NCBI GenBank assembly: GCA_048013815.1
Contig: CM106586.1
Span: forward strand, 19,220,001-19,284,000
DNA: 64,000 bases
Reading direction: 5' to 3'
DNA from: Setoptus koraiensis
Taxonomy: Eukaryota; Arthropoda
Of the stretch, positions 1 to 15,639 are shown piece by piece (positions within the stretch are counted from its first letter, which is position 1; every line of letters begins with the position of its first letter). Below the pieces are notes generated by a model that saw only the letters and a list, made by a program, of their open reading frames with translations, ran no database searches and was not told the origin of the DNA. Position numbers and translations under genes: made by a program.

Positions 1-537
1 TGTGGTTGTGCTTGTAGTTGTAATATACAGTTGCAGTCTATTTGACAGTGTTATAACATCCCCTATAGCCCTATAGCTGCAAATGTCCATAGCTCTATAG
101 TGCAATATGCCAATATACCAATCTTGCCAATATACGGCCATGTGTGTAAGTGTAAGTGTGTTTATGTGTCTAGTCTCACTGTTGCTTGGTTGCCCCAATA
201 TGATATTGTAATTTTACATATGTTGTTGTTGTTGTTTGTGTCACTAATGATATGTTTGCTACGTGCTTGTTGTCTAGTGTTGTTGTTGTGGTTGTGTAAT
301 GTAGTTGCACCGAGATCGAGCGTGCGATATGATCGCCTCTGTTGTCGCCACTACAGGTCAATTGCTAGTTGTGTCAGGCTGCCAACTCAATTGCGCTCGC
401 GTTGGCCTAATTAATAAATTACTATTTATATTCATTAAACTCAATCTGTTTTGTTTGTTGTTGTCGTCGTCGTTGTCGTCGTCGTCGTCGTCGTCGTTGT
501 TGTTGTTAGTGTCGCTGTTTGTTAGCGCGGTTGCGTG
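1..537. other. 3' flank of the Sox gene, TTG/TCG-rich
   Basis: No gene is visible here. The stretch lies downstream of the minus-strand Sox gene and probably includes its 3' untranslated region. It contains runs of TTG and TCG, densest at about 455-507. No canonical polyadenylation signal for the Sox transcript was found; a TATAAA-like variant on the minus strand near 425-431 is the nearest candidate. Confidence 0.5.
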
Positions 538-3480
<2,943 letters not shown>

Positions 3481-3483
3481 CGA

Positions 3484-3494
3484 TGCGCATGCGC
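3484..3494. promoter_or_regulatory. NRF1/Ewg-type palindromic site upstream of Sox
   Basis: TGCGCATGCGC is a perfect match to the core of the NRF1 (erect wing) motif, which in animals is a promoter-proximal element. It lies about 515 bp upstream of the Sox start codon, so it could mark the Sox promoter. The match is seen; the function is inferred. GC-rich DNA can produce this motif by chance. Confidence 0.4.
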
Positions 3495-3946
3495 CACCTT
3501 GCGGTAACACAGCGCCACTGTCAAACTGTAGACAGTTTGACATTTCTGCACACTCCCTCTGCGGCGCCTTCGGGTAGCCCAGCGACCCGGCCCGGCGGCC
3601 GGCGGTGCCCGCTCCAATACCCGAGGGCCAACCGAGCTACCCGAGGGCCAGCCGAGCCGCCCAAAGGCCAATTGGGCTATCCAGTGACCGATTGAGGGTG
3701 TCAGGTGAGATAAAAAGGTGGCCGGATCAAGGCACCGATCGGGCTAATCGTCGGCCCGGCCGGCCTAATCTCAGCGTGTCCACTGGGCGATCGGAGCCAG
3801 ATAAGCGGCGCAAGCGAGCGAGCCGGCACTGCATGCGGCTAGATGGGGCTCACAGGATTAATCCCGATCCGCCGTCGAGTGGGCGCCGCGTGACGCGGAT
3901 TTCGGCCGTCGGATTGCGTGCGGCGGGCCGAGCCAGTGCGGGCACA

Positions 3947-4014
3947 CTGTGGCGCCCACTAGTTTGACTGTGGCGCCCACTAGTTGGACTGTGGCGCCCA
4001 CTAGTTAGACTGTG
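3947..4014. repeat. 21-bp tandem repeat, 3 units
   Basis: Three near-identical 21-bp units built on GTGGCGCCCACTAGTT are directly repeated. Each contains the palindrome GGCGCC and an SpeI-like ACTAGT. Confidence 0.85.
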
Positions 4015-4591
4015 GGCCAAGTTGGGCAGAAACAAAGTGAGCTGGCAACGTCCAAGCGGCATCTCAGCAGCACAAGTCGGGCCAGTTACGACGGCTCGAG
4101 TGCGCCCGAGCGACCCGACCGTTGCGACCGGGAGCCTGGCTGGGTTTTTGCGCGCCGTTGCGACAAAAGCCGAGAAGCCGCAGGAGGGCCCGAGAGCTCG
4201 CTAGGCGCGCATCATAGATCATCCGGCCGGCAGCGGGCGTGCAACTGGCAGAGCCTGGCTGGCACCGTTTATCTTGGCCTCGCATTTGGGCGCCGTCTCC
4301 GGGTATCACCAGATATGTGGCGGCGGCGGCCGCGGCTGGATATTCGGGATATTCGGGCCAGTGGCACAAATGTGCGCCAGTGTAAAATGGCTCGATCGTA
4401 TCAGCTCAGTGATGATGGTGCCAGCGCCAACGGGCCGGCAACGCCACCGAGTAACGGTAAACAAGAGCGAATTTGTTTTGACTGTCGCAGCGCGGGACCC
4501 CCGACGTGTCAGGCGGCGGCGGCCCAGTGGCGACATTACACGTCGCGAGAATCAATTGCTGTGGGGCCCCGCTGCAAATGATCACTGTGTC

Positions 4592-4617
4592 GTGCATGGT
4601 GATTACATCACATGCAC
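4592..4617. repeat. Short imperfect hairpin
   Basis: GTGCAT-G-GTGAT pairs with ATCACATGCAC across a 3-nt loop, giving an 11-bp stem with one bulged G. It is short enough to be chance. Confidence 0.4.
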
Positions 4618-4934
4618 CATTGCCGGCCTGGTTAAAATAACCGCACACTGGCGGGCATAAATATAAATATAATATAAATTTATCTGCGCTTCTTGTTTGT
4701 GTGTGTCTGGCCAAGATTATTGTGTTGTTAGAGCGAGCGTCGGGCCCCAAGAAGATGCTCCAGGATAAGATGCTAATCAGGGCTGCCCGTCGGCGGGCGC
4801 CCATTCCGGCGCGGCGCGGTGCGGCGTTGCGGCAGCGCACAGCGACCCAGCTAACGAACGGCGCGCTGGCCGGCAGCGCGCACGCCAGAGATCTTGTGGC
4901 CTCTTTCTTTTTATCGCACTTTTATCAGTTTTAT

Positions 4935-4956
4935 CACACACACACACACACACACA
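4935..4956. repeat. CA microsatellite
   Basis: Uninterrupted CA dinucleotides, about 11 units. Similar tracts occur at about 6732-6752, 21312-21331 and 22074-22091. Confidence 0.9.
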
Positions 4957-6731
4957 AATACTTGACTCGGCTCAACTCGGCACACATAATGGCATGGGCG
5001 GTGGCGTTATTTTTTATCGTGTAACGGCGCCCGTCGGGCCCCGGCAAGTCGGCGCTCGTTGTGGCGCGTCGCAACTTGCAGCGCGGCTGCCAAGATTGAG
5101 ATTAGATCTGCACAGTCGTCCTATATTGGGGCCCGCCGACAGTTTATTGGCTGCTGCTGCTGCCGGGCCAGACTGGGGCGCCGCCGACTATTAGTGTCGT
5201 CGTGTCGAGCGCTGGGCGAGCTCGTTTTGCTTGCATGAGTGGCTGTGCTGCAGTCGGGTCGCAGCGGACCGGACCGGCCCGGCCCTGCCCGACTGCAGCT
5301 CATGAATATCGCGCTGAATATTGTGTGATGTCACAAGCCAAAGATGATCGCTCACCGCCGCTGACGTTGTCGGTCACACTGGCGACTCGTCCCCCACAGC
5401 GGATTGGGGCCGCCAGCGCGCGCGCTTGTTGTGCACGAGCCAGCACGTGGCGCCACTGATCCACTTCCAGTGGCCCCAAGTCAGTGGCTGTCTGCTGCTG
5501 TTGTTGTTGTTGCTGCTGCCCGCTGCTGTTGTTGTTGCCGTCTACTGCCGTTGTTGTTGTTGTCGTCGTCGTTTTTGTTGTTTTTTACTCGTGTTTGCTT
5601 TATTCGCGAATCGCGACGACGACAGCAACAGCAGCGGCGGCGCCAGCACGAGCGCGCATATTGTTGTTACGTCATCACTCGTGGTTATTACGCACGCAGT
5701 GGTCGTACAGTTAATACAGTTAGTGCGCGCCAACATGAACGAGGCACAAGACGACGAGTTAATTATACTGACACTCGGCTCATTATTATATTCACTGTGC
5801 CAGCTTAAGCTGCGCAACCCGGCGTGCGGGGCCCGAGTTGGCCGAATCACTGGCCCGTTTACCCGTTGTGTCGTCTTTGTCCGCAGCGGTATCCGTTGCG
5901 CAGCGGTCGCCGTTGGGCCGGCTGGCAATCGTTGCAGCATTGCGCAATGCCGGCTGACTTACCTGGTATCGCAGCTAACTGCATTAGCTGGCGCCGCCAG
6001 GTAAACTGGCCAATTAAGCGTCGATGATCGCCAATTGGGCCAGTCTGAGCCAACCGGACGGCGATCGGGCGGCGATCGGACGGCGATCGGGGCCCCGCCT
6101 GCCGCACCCTATATCGGCCAGATGGGGCCGAGAGATAGACTGGCGCGCCGAGGCATATAGACGGCGCAACGAGACCATTTACGGGGCGCAAAGCGTTCAA
6201 ACCGCGCCCATCATATAGACCCGCGCAGACCATATAGACCTGCAGCGGGCCCCCGGGAGGCCGGCGTGCGTCTGACATTTGACTGGACAGCGCCAATTAG
6301 GTCGGGCCTAATCCGGCGCAACTTGCAGCCCGCGCGGCCGCTCGCGGACTCGCCAATAATTGCCATCGTGCCCATCCATCCAAACCGAACCCTGTCGCCG
6401 ATCGCCTCCCCCCTCGCAGGCCCAATTGGCCGGCCGCTCTTCTTCGACTTGCGCCAACGGTCGACTCGACGGCGACTGTCAGCGCCAGTCGCCCACGAAT
6501 CAGCGCCACTCGGTTCCGAATCAGCGCCAGTCGCCCCCACGGATTCCCGCTAACCAGGCCGGCCGGCAATTACGCTGGTTAGCGGGGCCGAATGCGCGCC
6601 TCGAATCGCAGTCCCGGGGAGGCCCGATCGGTATCTCCCATGATCTCCCGTGCGCGAGTGATGTGATCGATCAAAACAATGCCCGATGATTATGTGCTCT
6701 ATATACTGCGCTGAGACAACCAGTTGGCACG

Positions 6732-6752
6732 ACACACACACACACACACACA
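6732..6752. repeat. CA microsatellite
   Basis: Uninterrupted CA dinucleotide tract of about 10 units in non-coding DNA. Confidence 0.9.
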
Positions 6753-8514
6753 TATGTAACCATGTGTGAGCGACAGCGGCAATAATGACAGAATGGATAG
6801 TGTTGGGCACAATGAGAACTCGTTGACCCTAGCGCCACACATAATCATCGTCATGGGCCCGCTCCGAATCGTATGGCCGCCGACGGGCCGCCAATGGGCC
6901 GCCTGCGTTTGCCGGCGCGGTACGGGTAGCGCCGTCATATTTATCATGGTCGCAAGTTGCGCTGCACCAGACACGTCAGCGTGAGAATTGGCCCCATTTC
7001 AATTTTTATTTCGCCGGCGCTTCCTCTGTGGCCGGGCGCTGCGCGCCAGCGGGCCCCGCGCGGAGGTTCGTGGAAGCGCCGCCGCCGCTGCGCACACATT
7101 AGCCGGGCCAATAGTTGAGTGAGTGGAAAAATAAATCCATAAATCCATGCGAAGGGTCTATTAGTTGGCACGATGGCGGCAGCAGCGCCACGCCGAACAG
7201 TATTCAATGAATTCAAATTGGACGCCGGCGCGAGGAATTCCGAGCCATTCGGGCAATTGCGAGCGCGCGCGGAAAAACAAATGACGGCTTCGAAATGTCG
7301 CAATCGGCCAGCCAGTGGCGGTGACCACGAACCTCTCGTTGTCGCGTTGTTGCATTTTGGAATGGGGGGGGGCCGCCGTCGGTTGTGACGTCACATGCAC
7401 GCGGCTGCACAGTGCGGCGACGATGAACAAAAATGAATTATTGTTGTCATTATCGTAAACATGCTTCCCCTCCCTCAGTGGCCCCAGTCATGGCTGTTGT
7501 CGTCGTCGTCGTCGTCGCTGTTGTCGCTGCTTGACTGAATGACGGCCGGCCGGCGAGTCTCGACGGCGGCCAAACTCTCGGCGACGAGCGAAATCTCGGT
7601 CTTGTATCATGCAAGTTGTATGTCAGCATGCGACGAGATTGGCCCCATCATTAGCGTGCTGCAATGCAGCCGCGAATCCATTCCGACTCGTTGGCTTGCA
7701 GCGAGCGCCCCAATTGAACTGGATGCCAATTCAATGGAACAGACACACCAAAAAGACACCAAAAGCCGGATTCAATTGAACCGGCGCCGGGCCCCAACTG
7801 CGCCCCACTGGCGCAGCCGACCAAATGGCCGGTCTTGCGCTCGTCATCTACTCGTCGACTTGTGTCGTGTCGTGTCGTGTCGCGTCGTGCACGTCGTCGC
7901 CCGTCGCCCATCGCGAACAACCACCATAAGTATGTGCGGTCTGCTCCGTGTGCAGCACTCATTTATTACTGGCACCAGCGCCAGCGAGCCGGCCAAGTGA
8001 GTTTTGGGGCCGACCGGAAGTCGCGTCTGGAGCTCGCTGGCCGACTGGCTGTCTGGCTGGCTGTACAATTGTCAACCGCTGCTACAATAATAATAATATT
8101 GCATACTGTCGGCCAGTGGCACGGCCAGCCAACAACGACAACTCGACAACAACAACTCGACGACGGCAGCTCAACAGCGGCTCGACCCGCCGACCGGGTA
8201 CGGCCAGCCAGCCGTGCCCGACGCGATGCCCTATATGGTAATAACTGGAGTGGCCACTTGCCGCCGCCGACAGCGCCGCCATCACTTATCGCACCGGGTT
8301 GCGCAACCGTCCGCTGATACGAACTGTCCGATAATGTCAACTGTCCGAATATGCGGGGCCCACCCGCTCGGATATTCACCGGTGAATAGCTGGCAGACCA
8401 ACAACTCACGAATGGAGCGCGATGGATGGAGGGCGAATGGAGAGCGATCGCCCCGACCAGCATGCTGATGTGTCGTTGACGTGATCTGGTAATCACAAAT
8501 TTATTTTATTGTGA

Positions 8515-8575
8515 CGATTTGCACAGTTTGCTGTCAGAGCCAAACTGTGCTCAGATAGCCAAACTGTGCAAATCG
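8515..8575. repeat. Perfect 16-bp hairpin with octamer-like arms
   Basis: CGATTTGCACAGTTTG at 8515-8530 is exactly reverse-complemented at 8560-8575, leaving a 29-nt loop. The loop contains another CCAAACTGTGC, so one arm sequence occurs twice. The arms include ATTTGCA, part of the POU octamer in reverse orientation. Confidence 0.8.
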
Positions 8576-8672
8576 CTGAAAAAGCCGCACACCGCCTCAC
8601 CTGGCCGCCAGGGCTTCGAAATCGGCGACAGCGTCGCGTATTCACGCGTGAATAATTCACGAATAATAATTG

Positions 8673-8723
8673 GTGAATCGTTTCATCTCGGCAGTGGTTG
8701 TGCCAAACGATGAAACGATTCAC
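8673..8723. repeat. Perfect 15-bp hairpin
   Basis: GTGAATCGTTTCATC at 8673-8687 is exactly reverse-complemented at 8709-8723 with a 21-nt loop. It lies 97 bp from the preceding hairpin. GAATTATTCACG-type words around 8640-8665 partly repeat the same sequence. Confidence 0.8.
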
Positions 8724-9326
8724 GGAACAACGAAACGGTAAACGAAATAACCGTGTGAATAGAGCCGCCTGCAGGTAACGGGCTTGCCAGGCGGCAGACG
8801 GCAGCAGCAGGTGGGCCAGAGTCGACGAGTCGAGTGTCGGTGTAAGTGGTCGTATCGACTGTCGGTGGCGTGATGCCATATCATCGACAGATAATTGCCC
8901 GATTGGTCGCTGGATAAATTCGTCGGGTCGTAGTGGGACAAATGGGAGTGGATGTTGGAGTCGGGTCGCGGCGAGCTCATTAGCAGGGCGCTGCGAGCGA
9001 AACAATTGACAATAGACAATGCGCTATTGTGGTTGCGGATGGATTTGCTCAATTGGACTTGTCGGCGTCAACTTGTCGGCGTCGCTCCGATAATCAGCGC
9101 CACTTATCGATGTGATTGTGTCGCTGCAGCAGCGCTTAAATTGGCTAAATTGCCAATTACGACTCGATTCGAGAGCGTTATCAGCGCTATTAGCGGCCAT
9201 TGATAATGCGGTCGCTAATAGCACTGGCTGATAACACTGGCTCTGCGGTCGTCGTGGGCACCCTCGGCAGCCAATTAGGGCTGCTGGCGACGCGGGCGGC
9301 CGCGCACAGAAACAAATTACCCGAAC

Positions 9327-9369
9327 GGGATAAATGGGATAAACGGGATAAACGGGATAAATGGGATGA
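9327..9369. repeat. 10-bp tandem repeat
   Basis: Four to five units of a GGGATAAACG-type 10-mer in direct tandem. Confidence 0.8.
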
Positions 9370-10179
9370 AGCGCGACGAAACGGCCCAAAGTGAAAGGGC
9401 CAGCGTGGGCCGGCCACAATGGGCGCGACTTGCGTGCGCCTAGTTAAAGTGTCAATGGCACAACCGCAACAATCGGACAAGTTGTTGATATAAATAAAAA
9501 AGCCAATTGAACTTGAACTTGACAAATTCGAGCCCCTTCAGTGGCTGTTGGGCTGATACGAGCAACTTTTCATTCATTCGCGTCTCGTTCTTTGTGCAAA
9601 CACAAGTATTAACTGGCATGCGAGCAGTCATATTGATCTTTTGTCGACAAACAAAAGTCTCACAACTGTTGTCAGACAACGCCAACAACAGCAGCAACAA
9701 CAACGACAACAACAGTTAGATAATGCAGATTTGAAAGTGATAGCACTTCTCGAGTAGCTACCATTGTATATGAATAAATACACAAGAAGTTGTTGTATTT
9801 GGAGTGATGCGATATGCGTTCCCATTGCACCAGTGTGTGTGTGTAGGCAAAGAGGAAAACATGTGGAAACATCGGTTACAATAGAAGTGCCCGACAACAA
9901 TAGAGCTCCAACACGCCATGCACTGCCTATTCAACAATTTGAATACAATACCCCGCGCCGGCCGGCCCACGACGCCCCACGGGCCGCGCCGGGTAGCCCG
10001 GTGGCGGCCCGTGTGGCCGGCCGGCCTTACGGACTCGTGCGCGCTGTGGCGACGCCGTGTGCGCCAGGCGCGCTCTCGAGCGACGCAATGCGCGGCCAGT
10101 TGTTGTTATTTTTGATTGGTGAATCGTTAATTAATTGATCAATTTGGGTCAATGTTAACAAAATTATCCATTCGAGCAA

Positions 10180-10350
10180 TTCCATTGTTGTTGCCATTGT
10201 TGTCGCTGCAGTCGTCGCTGTTGTCGCCGGTGTTGCTGTTGTCGCTGTCGTTGTTGTTGTTGCTGTTGTTGTTGTTGTTGCTGTTGTTGTGGCTGTTGTT
10301 GTCGCTGTTGTTGTTGCTGCTGTTGTCGTCGGCGGCAGTGGCTGTTGTTG
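10180..10350. repeat. GTT/GCT trinucleotide-rich tract
   Basis: Imperfect GTT, GTC and GCT triplets, resembling the glutamine-type repeats inside the Sox gene but without a conserved domain in any frame. I treat it as simple sequence. Confidence 0.7.
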
Positions 10351-12984
10351 TTGTCGCCATTGTTGTGCCGTCTATTGGCAGTGCGTAGCTGTTGGTCGTG
10401 CCAGACTTGCCAGCGGCGGCGTGTGATATTGTTTTGATTTCAGTGCGCACAACAAGTGCAGCGGCTCTAACTCGATTTAAAGTCTCATTGTGTGTGACGC
10501 AATCATTAACGGTTTGTCTCTCGCTCGCTCGCTCGAGTTTGTTGTGGCGCCAATTGTTGTCGACGACACACACTCGCAAATAGATAAACAATCGGCCCGA
10601 TCGCAGCTGATAATGGCCGGGCAATAAATAGTCGAAAGGTGAAGCTAGGTCACACACACACACCGGTGAGTGTTGTTGTCGTTGTTGTCGTTGTCGTCAT
10701 TGTTGGCGTGATTGCGTACGGCGAAACGAGTCGCCCATTCAGCGGATCATTGATCCCCAAAGTGTCACCCCCATGCCTGTTTGTGTATCGGCTCGGCGCT
10801 GTTATTTATACGTTGTAACGGTTGCTGTTACAACACAATAAATCAGTGCAACAGTATTGCGCAACAATCAGCTGACACCGACTGGCATGTTTAGCATGCT
10901 GGAAGGTGCCCAATGTGACAGCTGACGGAATGCGGTGGGTATTGGCGCGGCCACGAGCAACTGCGGTCAGCGCACACGGCCGTCGTTGCCGGTCACAAAT
11001 ATCGAGCCGCCGACCAAGCGGGCCCGACCAGCGAGCAAGACCGGCCCGATCGAGCGAATTTGAACAGAGACCGGCAAGCAAGAGCGGACCCGACCAGAGA
11101 CGGGCAGGCAAGCAACGCCGCGGGAGCCTGGCCCGGCTCGAGTGCTCGTTGACCTGCGTGCGTGTCGCAAGACGCGCCGCGCAACGGGTCGCAAACGGCG
11201 CTAGCTCCCGTTCGGCTGCCGGCGGCCCTAATTCCACTCTAGCGGCCAATTGTGTTACAATAACGCGCACAAGTAGCGCTGCGACAACTACACTGACATA
11301 AATTATACATTGTAATAATATTGCGGCAAATATTCGCAAAAATCAGTGCCATTCTCTGGGGCGACATGCACTGAGTTTGGTGTTACAGTAAAGTGTTCGC
11401 AGTGGAGCACATTTTGCGTCGCAAGTAAATAAATATAAACATGCTGCAACAATTCCATAGAAGCATACCCTCGCACGGGCTCAATTGGCGTATCAATTGG
11501 CCCAACGCAAACTTTCGAATGCCCAGGCGAGCACGTGAATTTCCACGTGCGGCCTCGCTGTTGAACGTTCAACGCGGCCAGCCGGGCCGGCCGGGTCTCA
11601 CGCGTCGACGCTCGGTTCGAGCGTTACCTGGTCGGCGCTTGTGTCGGCCGCTCGAGCTGTTGCTCGCGTTGGGCCGGTTCGCAGCCGGTTCGCGGCCGTT
11701 CGGGGCCGCGTCGACTCGGGCAGCGGCTCACATGTGCCAGTCGGCAGTTGGTTGCGGCGTTTCGGGCGCCGCTGGCGAACACAAAATGTCTCAGGCCCGA
11801 TTGTGCGGCGCTCGTGCGAGCAGGCCGACGGGACAACGGCGCTGCCAGCAGTGCGACCGACAACCAGTTTGAGTTGTTGAGATATGAATATTTAATTTCT
11901 CGCTCTTCATCTCTGGCCTCTCCGCTGGCCGGTGCTCGGTGCCTTTGTGGGCCAGCGCGGACAGCGCACAGCAGAGACAACTGAGAGAGAGAGCGGCCAT
12001 AATAAACAATCATGACAACAACAATCGCCATAGGACCCGCTCGGTCAGCGTGAGCGGCGCGGCCAGTGTGAGCCAGCCCGACGGCCGCTCGCATTGAGTG
12101 CCGTCGTGATTAACAGCGGGCGACCCGCTGCGCTTGCTGCCCTATAAGCAGCGGGCCCGACCGGTGCCTATATGCCCGGCCGCGGTGTTGTGCCAGGTAC
12201 CTGGCGTACCTGGCGAGCGGTTGTGTGCACATGAGCGCCGTGCATACGCTGCCGACAGAACTTGACAGGGGCGAAAGAGAAGCGTTCGATGGCATGTCGT
12301 GTTTCTTGGGACGACGCGTTCGAATGTGCGTTCGAAGTTGAAACGCGCGATGCACCAAAATCACAGACACAGATCCAATGACAATCCGCGGCGCTGCATC
12401 GATTTATCGCTGGCTGCCAATCGATTCGCGAATTGTCGACCCACAGTCGCTGGCTGCCACTTTTAACCGGCCAGACCTGGCCGTGGCCAGCGGCCCGAAC
12501 TGGTGCCCACTGGCCCGAGCGGCACAAAGATCATTAAAAGCGGCCATGGGTGAGCGCCGCAAATGTCGCTCATGTCCAGAACACATCAGTTGATCATTAC
12601 CTGGTCAGTGGACACTTCAAGTCTGGTGGAAAAACACGCGCAAACACAAACACGCGGTGCGCGTGTTTGGCACCAATTGCGGCACTGCCAACTGGAGCTC
12701 CGAGCGGCTCCCGACAGCTCCCAACAGCGCCGTCAGTTTCAACGGGCTTGCAGCGACGCGCCGCGCCAGTTGCAACTTGCAACCTCGAAGCCAGCTCGAG
12801 CGCGCCAGCTCGAACGAGCCGGCCAGAGGTCGCGCGAGCAGCAATTTGCATAAAGAACGGGCAGATTAGAACCGGCTACTAACAAGCGCCTACTAACAGC
12901 GACAACACAACCAGCGCGTGTTCTATCGGGCCGCCACACTTGAAATGCTTCCACTGCAGACGCTCGGAGATGATTCTTTCGCCT

Positions 12985-13110
12985 GCTCGTTCCTCGTTCT
13001 TCTCTTCTCTTCGTTTCTCGCTCCTCGTTCTTCGTTTCTCGCTCCTCGTTCTTCCTTTTCGCTCCTCGTTCTTCGTTCCTCTTTCTTCGTTCTTCTCTCG
13101 CTTCTTCTCG
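12985..13110. repeat. Degenerate TTCTCGCTCCTCG repeats
   Basis: Imperfect pyrimidine-rich units (TCGTTCTTCGTTTCTCGCTCC-like) run directly into the perfect 16-bp array. Strand asymmetry is strong: one strand is nearly all C, T and G. Confidence 0.7.
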
Positions 13111-13136
13111 CTTCCCGGCCTCTCGTTGCTCGGCCC

Positions 13137-13264
13137 GCTCGCTTCTCGGCCCGCTCGCTTCTCGGCCCGCTCGCTTCTCGGCCCGCTCGCTTCTCGGCCC
13201 GCTCGCTTCTCGGCCCGCTCGCTTCTCGGCCCGCTCGCTTCTCGGCCCGCTCGCTTCTCGGCCT
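13137..13264. repeat. Perfect 16-bp minisatellite, about 8 units
   Basis: GCTCGCTTCTCGGCCC is repeated in tandem about eight times with essentially no variation. Because 16 is not a multiple of 3, the array cycles all three frames, and several long open frames (up to 208 codons) arise from it; I do not call these genes. Confidence 0.92.
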
Positions 13265-13514
13265 GTCGCCCCCTCGCTGGCCGCTTCACGGCCCGTGCGC
13301 CTTCTCCGGCTCCCCGATCGCTCGCCCGTTCGCCCGGCCGGCGCTCGGCCGGCGACGGTCGCCACTCAACGGGCCCCGGCGAGCGGAGATACTTTGAATT
13401 TTAATTTCAACAGTTGCCGCGCAACTGGCGACATTTCGACAGGGCAAACAAGACGAGACATGCGAACATTATCGGAAAATGTCGCCGCTCGCCGCTCGCA
13501 TTTCGCTACTGGCT

Positions 13515-13679
13515 CACTCGTGAAGAACTCGTGAAGAACTCGTGACGAACTCGTGACGAACTCGCGGAGAACTCGCAAAGAACTCGCAAGGAACTCGCAA
13601 AGAACTCGCAAAGAACTGGCGAACAACTCGCGAATAACTCGCACACAACTCGCCAGCAACCCGCCAGCAACTCACGGCA
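13515..13679. repeat. 11-bp minisatellite, about 14-15 units
   Basis: Units of GAACTCGTGAA grade through GAACTCGCAAA to CAACTCGCCAG along the array, so variants are clustered in order. This is typical of local slippage with directional divergence. Confidence 0.88.
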
Positions 13680-14121
13680 AACCCAACTTGTAAAAACCAA
13701 AACTGATTCGCCTCTGCACCTTTGGCCCCGTCGTGCTCGCCCGTCTTGTCGCGACAAGATGCAAACAACAACAACAACAACAGCTGACTGAATTGTTCTT
13801 GTTCCAATTGTCGGCGGCCCGACGACAACAACATTATGCAAATGAGTGGTGCGCACCATTGATATTGTGCGCCACGGCGTCGCCAAACAGAGTCAATATT
13901 TGCTCAGTGGCGGCTCTCAATTTTCAATTTTATTATTTTCCATTTTATCCGCCATTATCGCTGGCTGCTGCCGACTGACTGTGAGCTACTGTTCGGTCGG
14001 CCCATTCATTTATTCATTTACGCTGCCGCGCCAGTCAATTGGCGCTAGATTGGCCCGCTCCGCCCGCGCCGGACGCCGCTCGGCAGGTCCGACGCGCACT
14101 GACGGCCCGAGTGGCGCCCGC

Positions 14122-14189
14122 TTCCGCGTCTGACTGGTGTCCGCGTCTCATTGGTGTCCGCGTCTCATTGGTGTCCGCGTCTGACTGGC
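14122..14189. repeat. 17-bp tandem repeat, 4 units
   Basis: Four units of TGTCCGCGTCTCATTGG, the outer two carrying GACTGG in place of CATTGG. Confidence 0.85.
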
Positions 14190-14754
14190 GGGACGGAGGC
14201 GCCCGCGCGGGCCCGCCGACCGGATCGTGGAGGGGCCCAATCAGCGAGGGGCACAACTAACAACTACCCAGTTGATGGTATCGCGGCCGGCGCTGCGACC
14301 CTCGACATTCATCAATTGGCAGCTCGCATTTTCTCACACCTTATCAATGATAAGTTATCGCGAGCACGATAATGATAATTGATCGTCGTCTTCATCAACT
14401 GTTGTTAATCACATCATAACGGTTTCTTGCGGGCGTCAATCGATCAACGCGCGCTACCAAGCGTCGATTTATCATCTCGCGCGCGCGCGGGCGGCAATCT
14501 GTGCAATCTCTCAATCATTCAATTGAACAGTTTGCCACTTTCGGCGCCCTCCAGCGTGCGTGCGATGCGCGCATTAGAGCGCACAGCGCGCGCAGAACAG
14601 AAACGGCGAGGACAAACAAAAAGATGCGCAAAGTAACAATAACAATAATCGGGTGATAATAACAACAACAATAAATTGTTATCAATAGAAATCGCTCAAG
14701 TGTCTGATACAGCGGACAAGTTCGGATGCGGCGGCCGCAGCAGCGCCAACGTCG

Positions 14755-14890
14755 CGGCCACAACAGCAACAACAGCGGCCACAACAGCAACAACAGCAAC
14801 AACAACAGCAGCAACAACAGCGGCAACAACAGCAGCAGCAACAACAGCGGCAACAACAGCAGCAGCAACAACAGCAACAACAACAACAGC
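14755..14890. repeat. CAA/CAG repeat tract
   Basis: Imperfect CAA, CAG and GCAACAACAGCGG units. No conserved protein domain flanks it on either strand, so it is treated as simple sequence. Confidence 0.75.
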
Positions 14891-14975
14891 AAGTGATTCA
14901 CAAAAACGCACGAATCGAGCCGCGAGAGCGAAGCGTCGCCCAAGAATGTTAATCTATCCGTTCTCGGCGATTCTT

Positions 14976-15025
14976 TTCGCCCGTTTCGCCCGTTTCGCCC
15001 GTTTCGCCCGTTTCGCCCGTTTCGT
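14976..15025. repeat. 10-bp tandem repeat
   Basis: About five perfect units of CGCCCGTTTC in direct tandem. Confidence 0.88.
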
Positions 15026-15506
15026 CTCGTTTCGTGCCGTTTTGTTGTGCTGGCTGAGCGCGCCGTCGGAGCCCAGAGTCGCTGTTGCTGCTGTTTTGTC
15101 TCGCACCAACCACTGACAAGCGCCACCGACAGGTAACTGGTGCACAGGTAAACGCGATTCGCCGGTTGCAATCGTCGTGCCCTCTCGCGGACTCAACTGG
15201 CGACACCTTGTCACAAGATTCTTGTGTCATCGGCGTCCAACGGCCGATTGAAACGAGGCCACAACTGCGCTACAATGTCCGGCTGATTGTTCGCGGACGC
15301 CTTCTCGGACACGTAACAGCCCCCGGTCGCCGCTCGACACGCTGACACGAACCCTTCGGGGTCGAAATTGTTCTCCTGGGACCCCGAAAGTTGCTCTCGG
15401 GGACAAAGTGAACCAAATCTACCCAGATACAACGCCAATCCGCCAATCTCGTAGACGGGATGCATGTCTTTCGAGCCCTGATTGCCCAAATTCGACCTCT
15501 TCCGTG

Positions 15507-15639
15507 ATCAAAACAGAGAAACTCTGCGATCAGAACAGGGCAAATCTGCGATCAGAACAGGGCAAATCTGCGATCAGAACAGGGGAAACCTGAGAGCAAA
15601 ACAGGGGAAACCTGACAGCAAAACAGGGGAAACGGGTCA
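15507..15639. repeat. 22-bp minisatellite, about 6 units
   Basis: Units of GATCAGAACAGGGCAAATCT-type sequence shift to GAGCAAAACAGGGGAAACCT in the second half. The two variants are grouped, not interspersed. Confidence 0.88.

Noticed and set aside
7835-8496. Open frames of 160-176 codons on both strands
   Set aside because: No domain, no splice logic, Arg/Pro/Ala-rich composition expected from GC-rich non-coding DNA.
12739-13404. Several long open frames (up to 208 codons) on both strands
   Set aside because: They are translations of the perfect 16-bp array and its degenerate neighbour; no frame has a domain, and all frames are open for the same reason.
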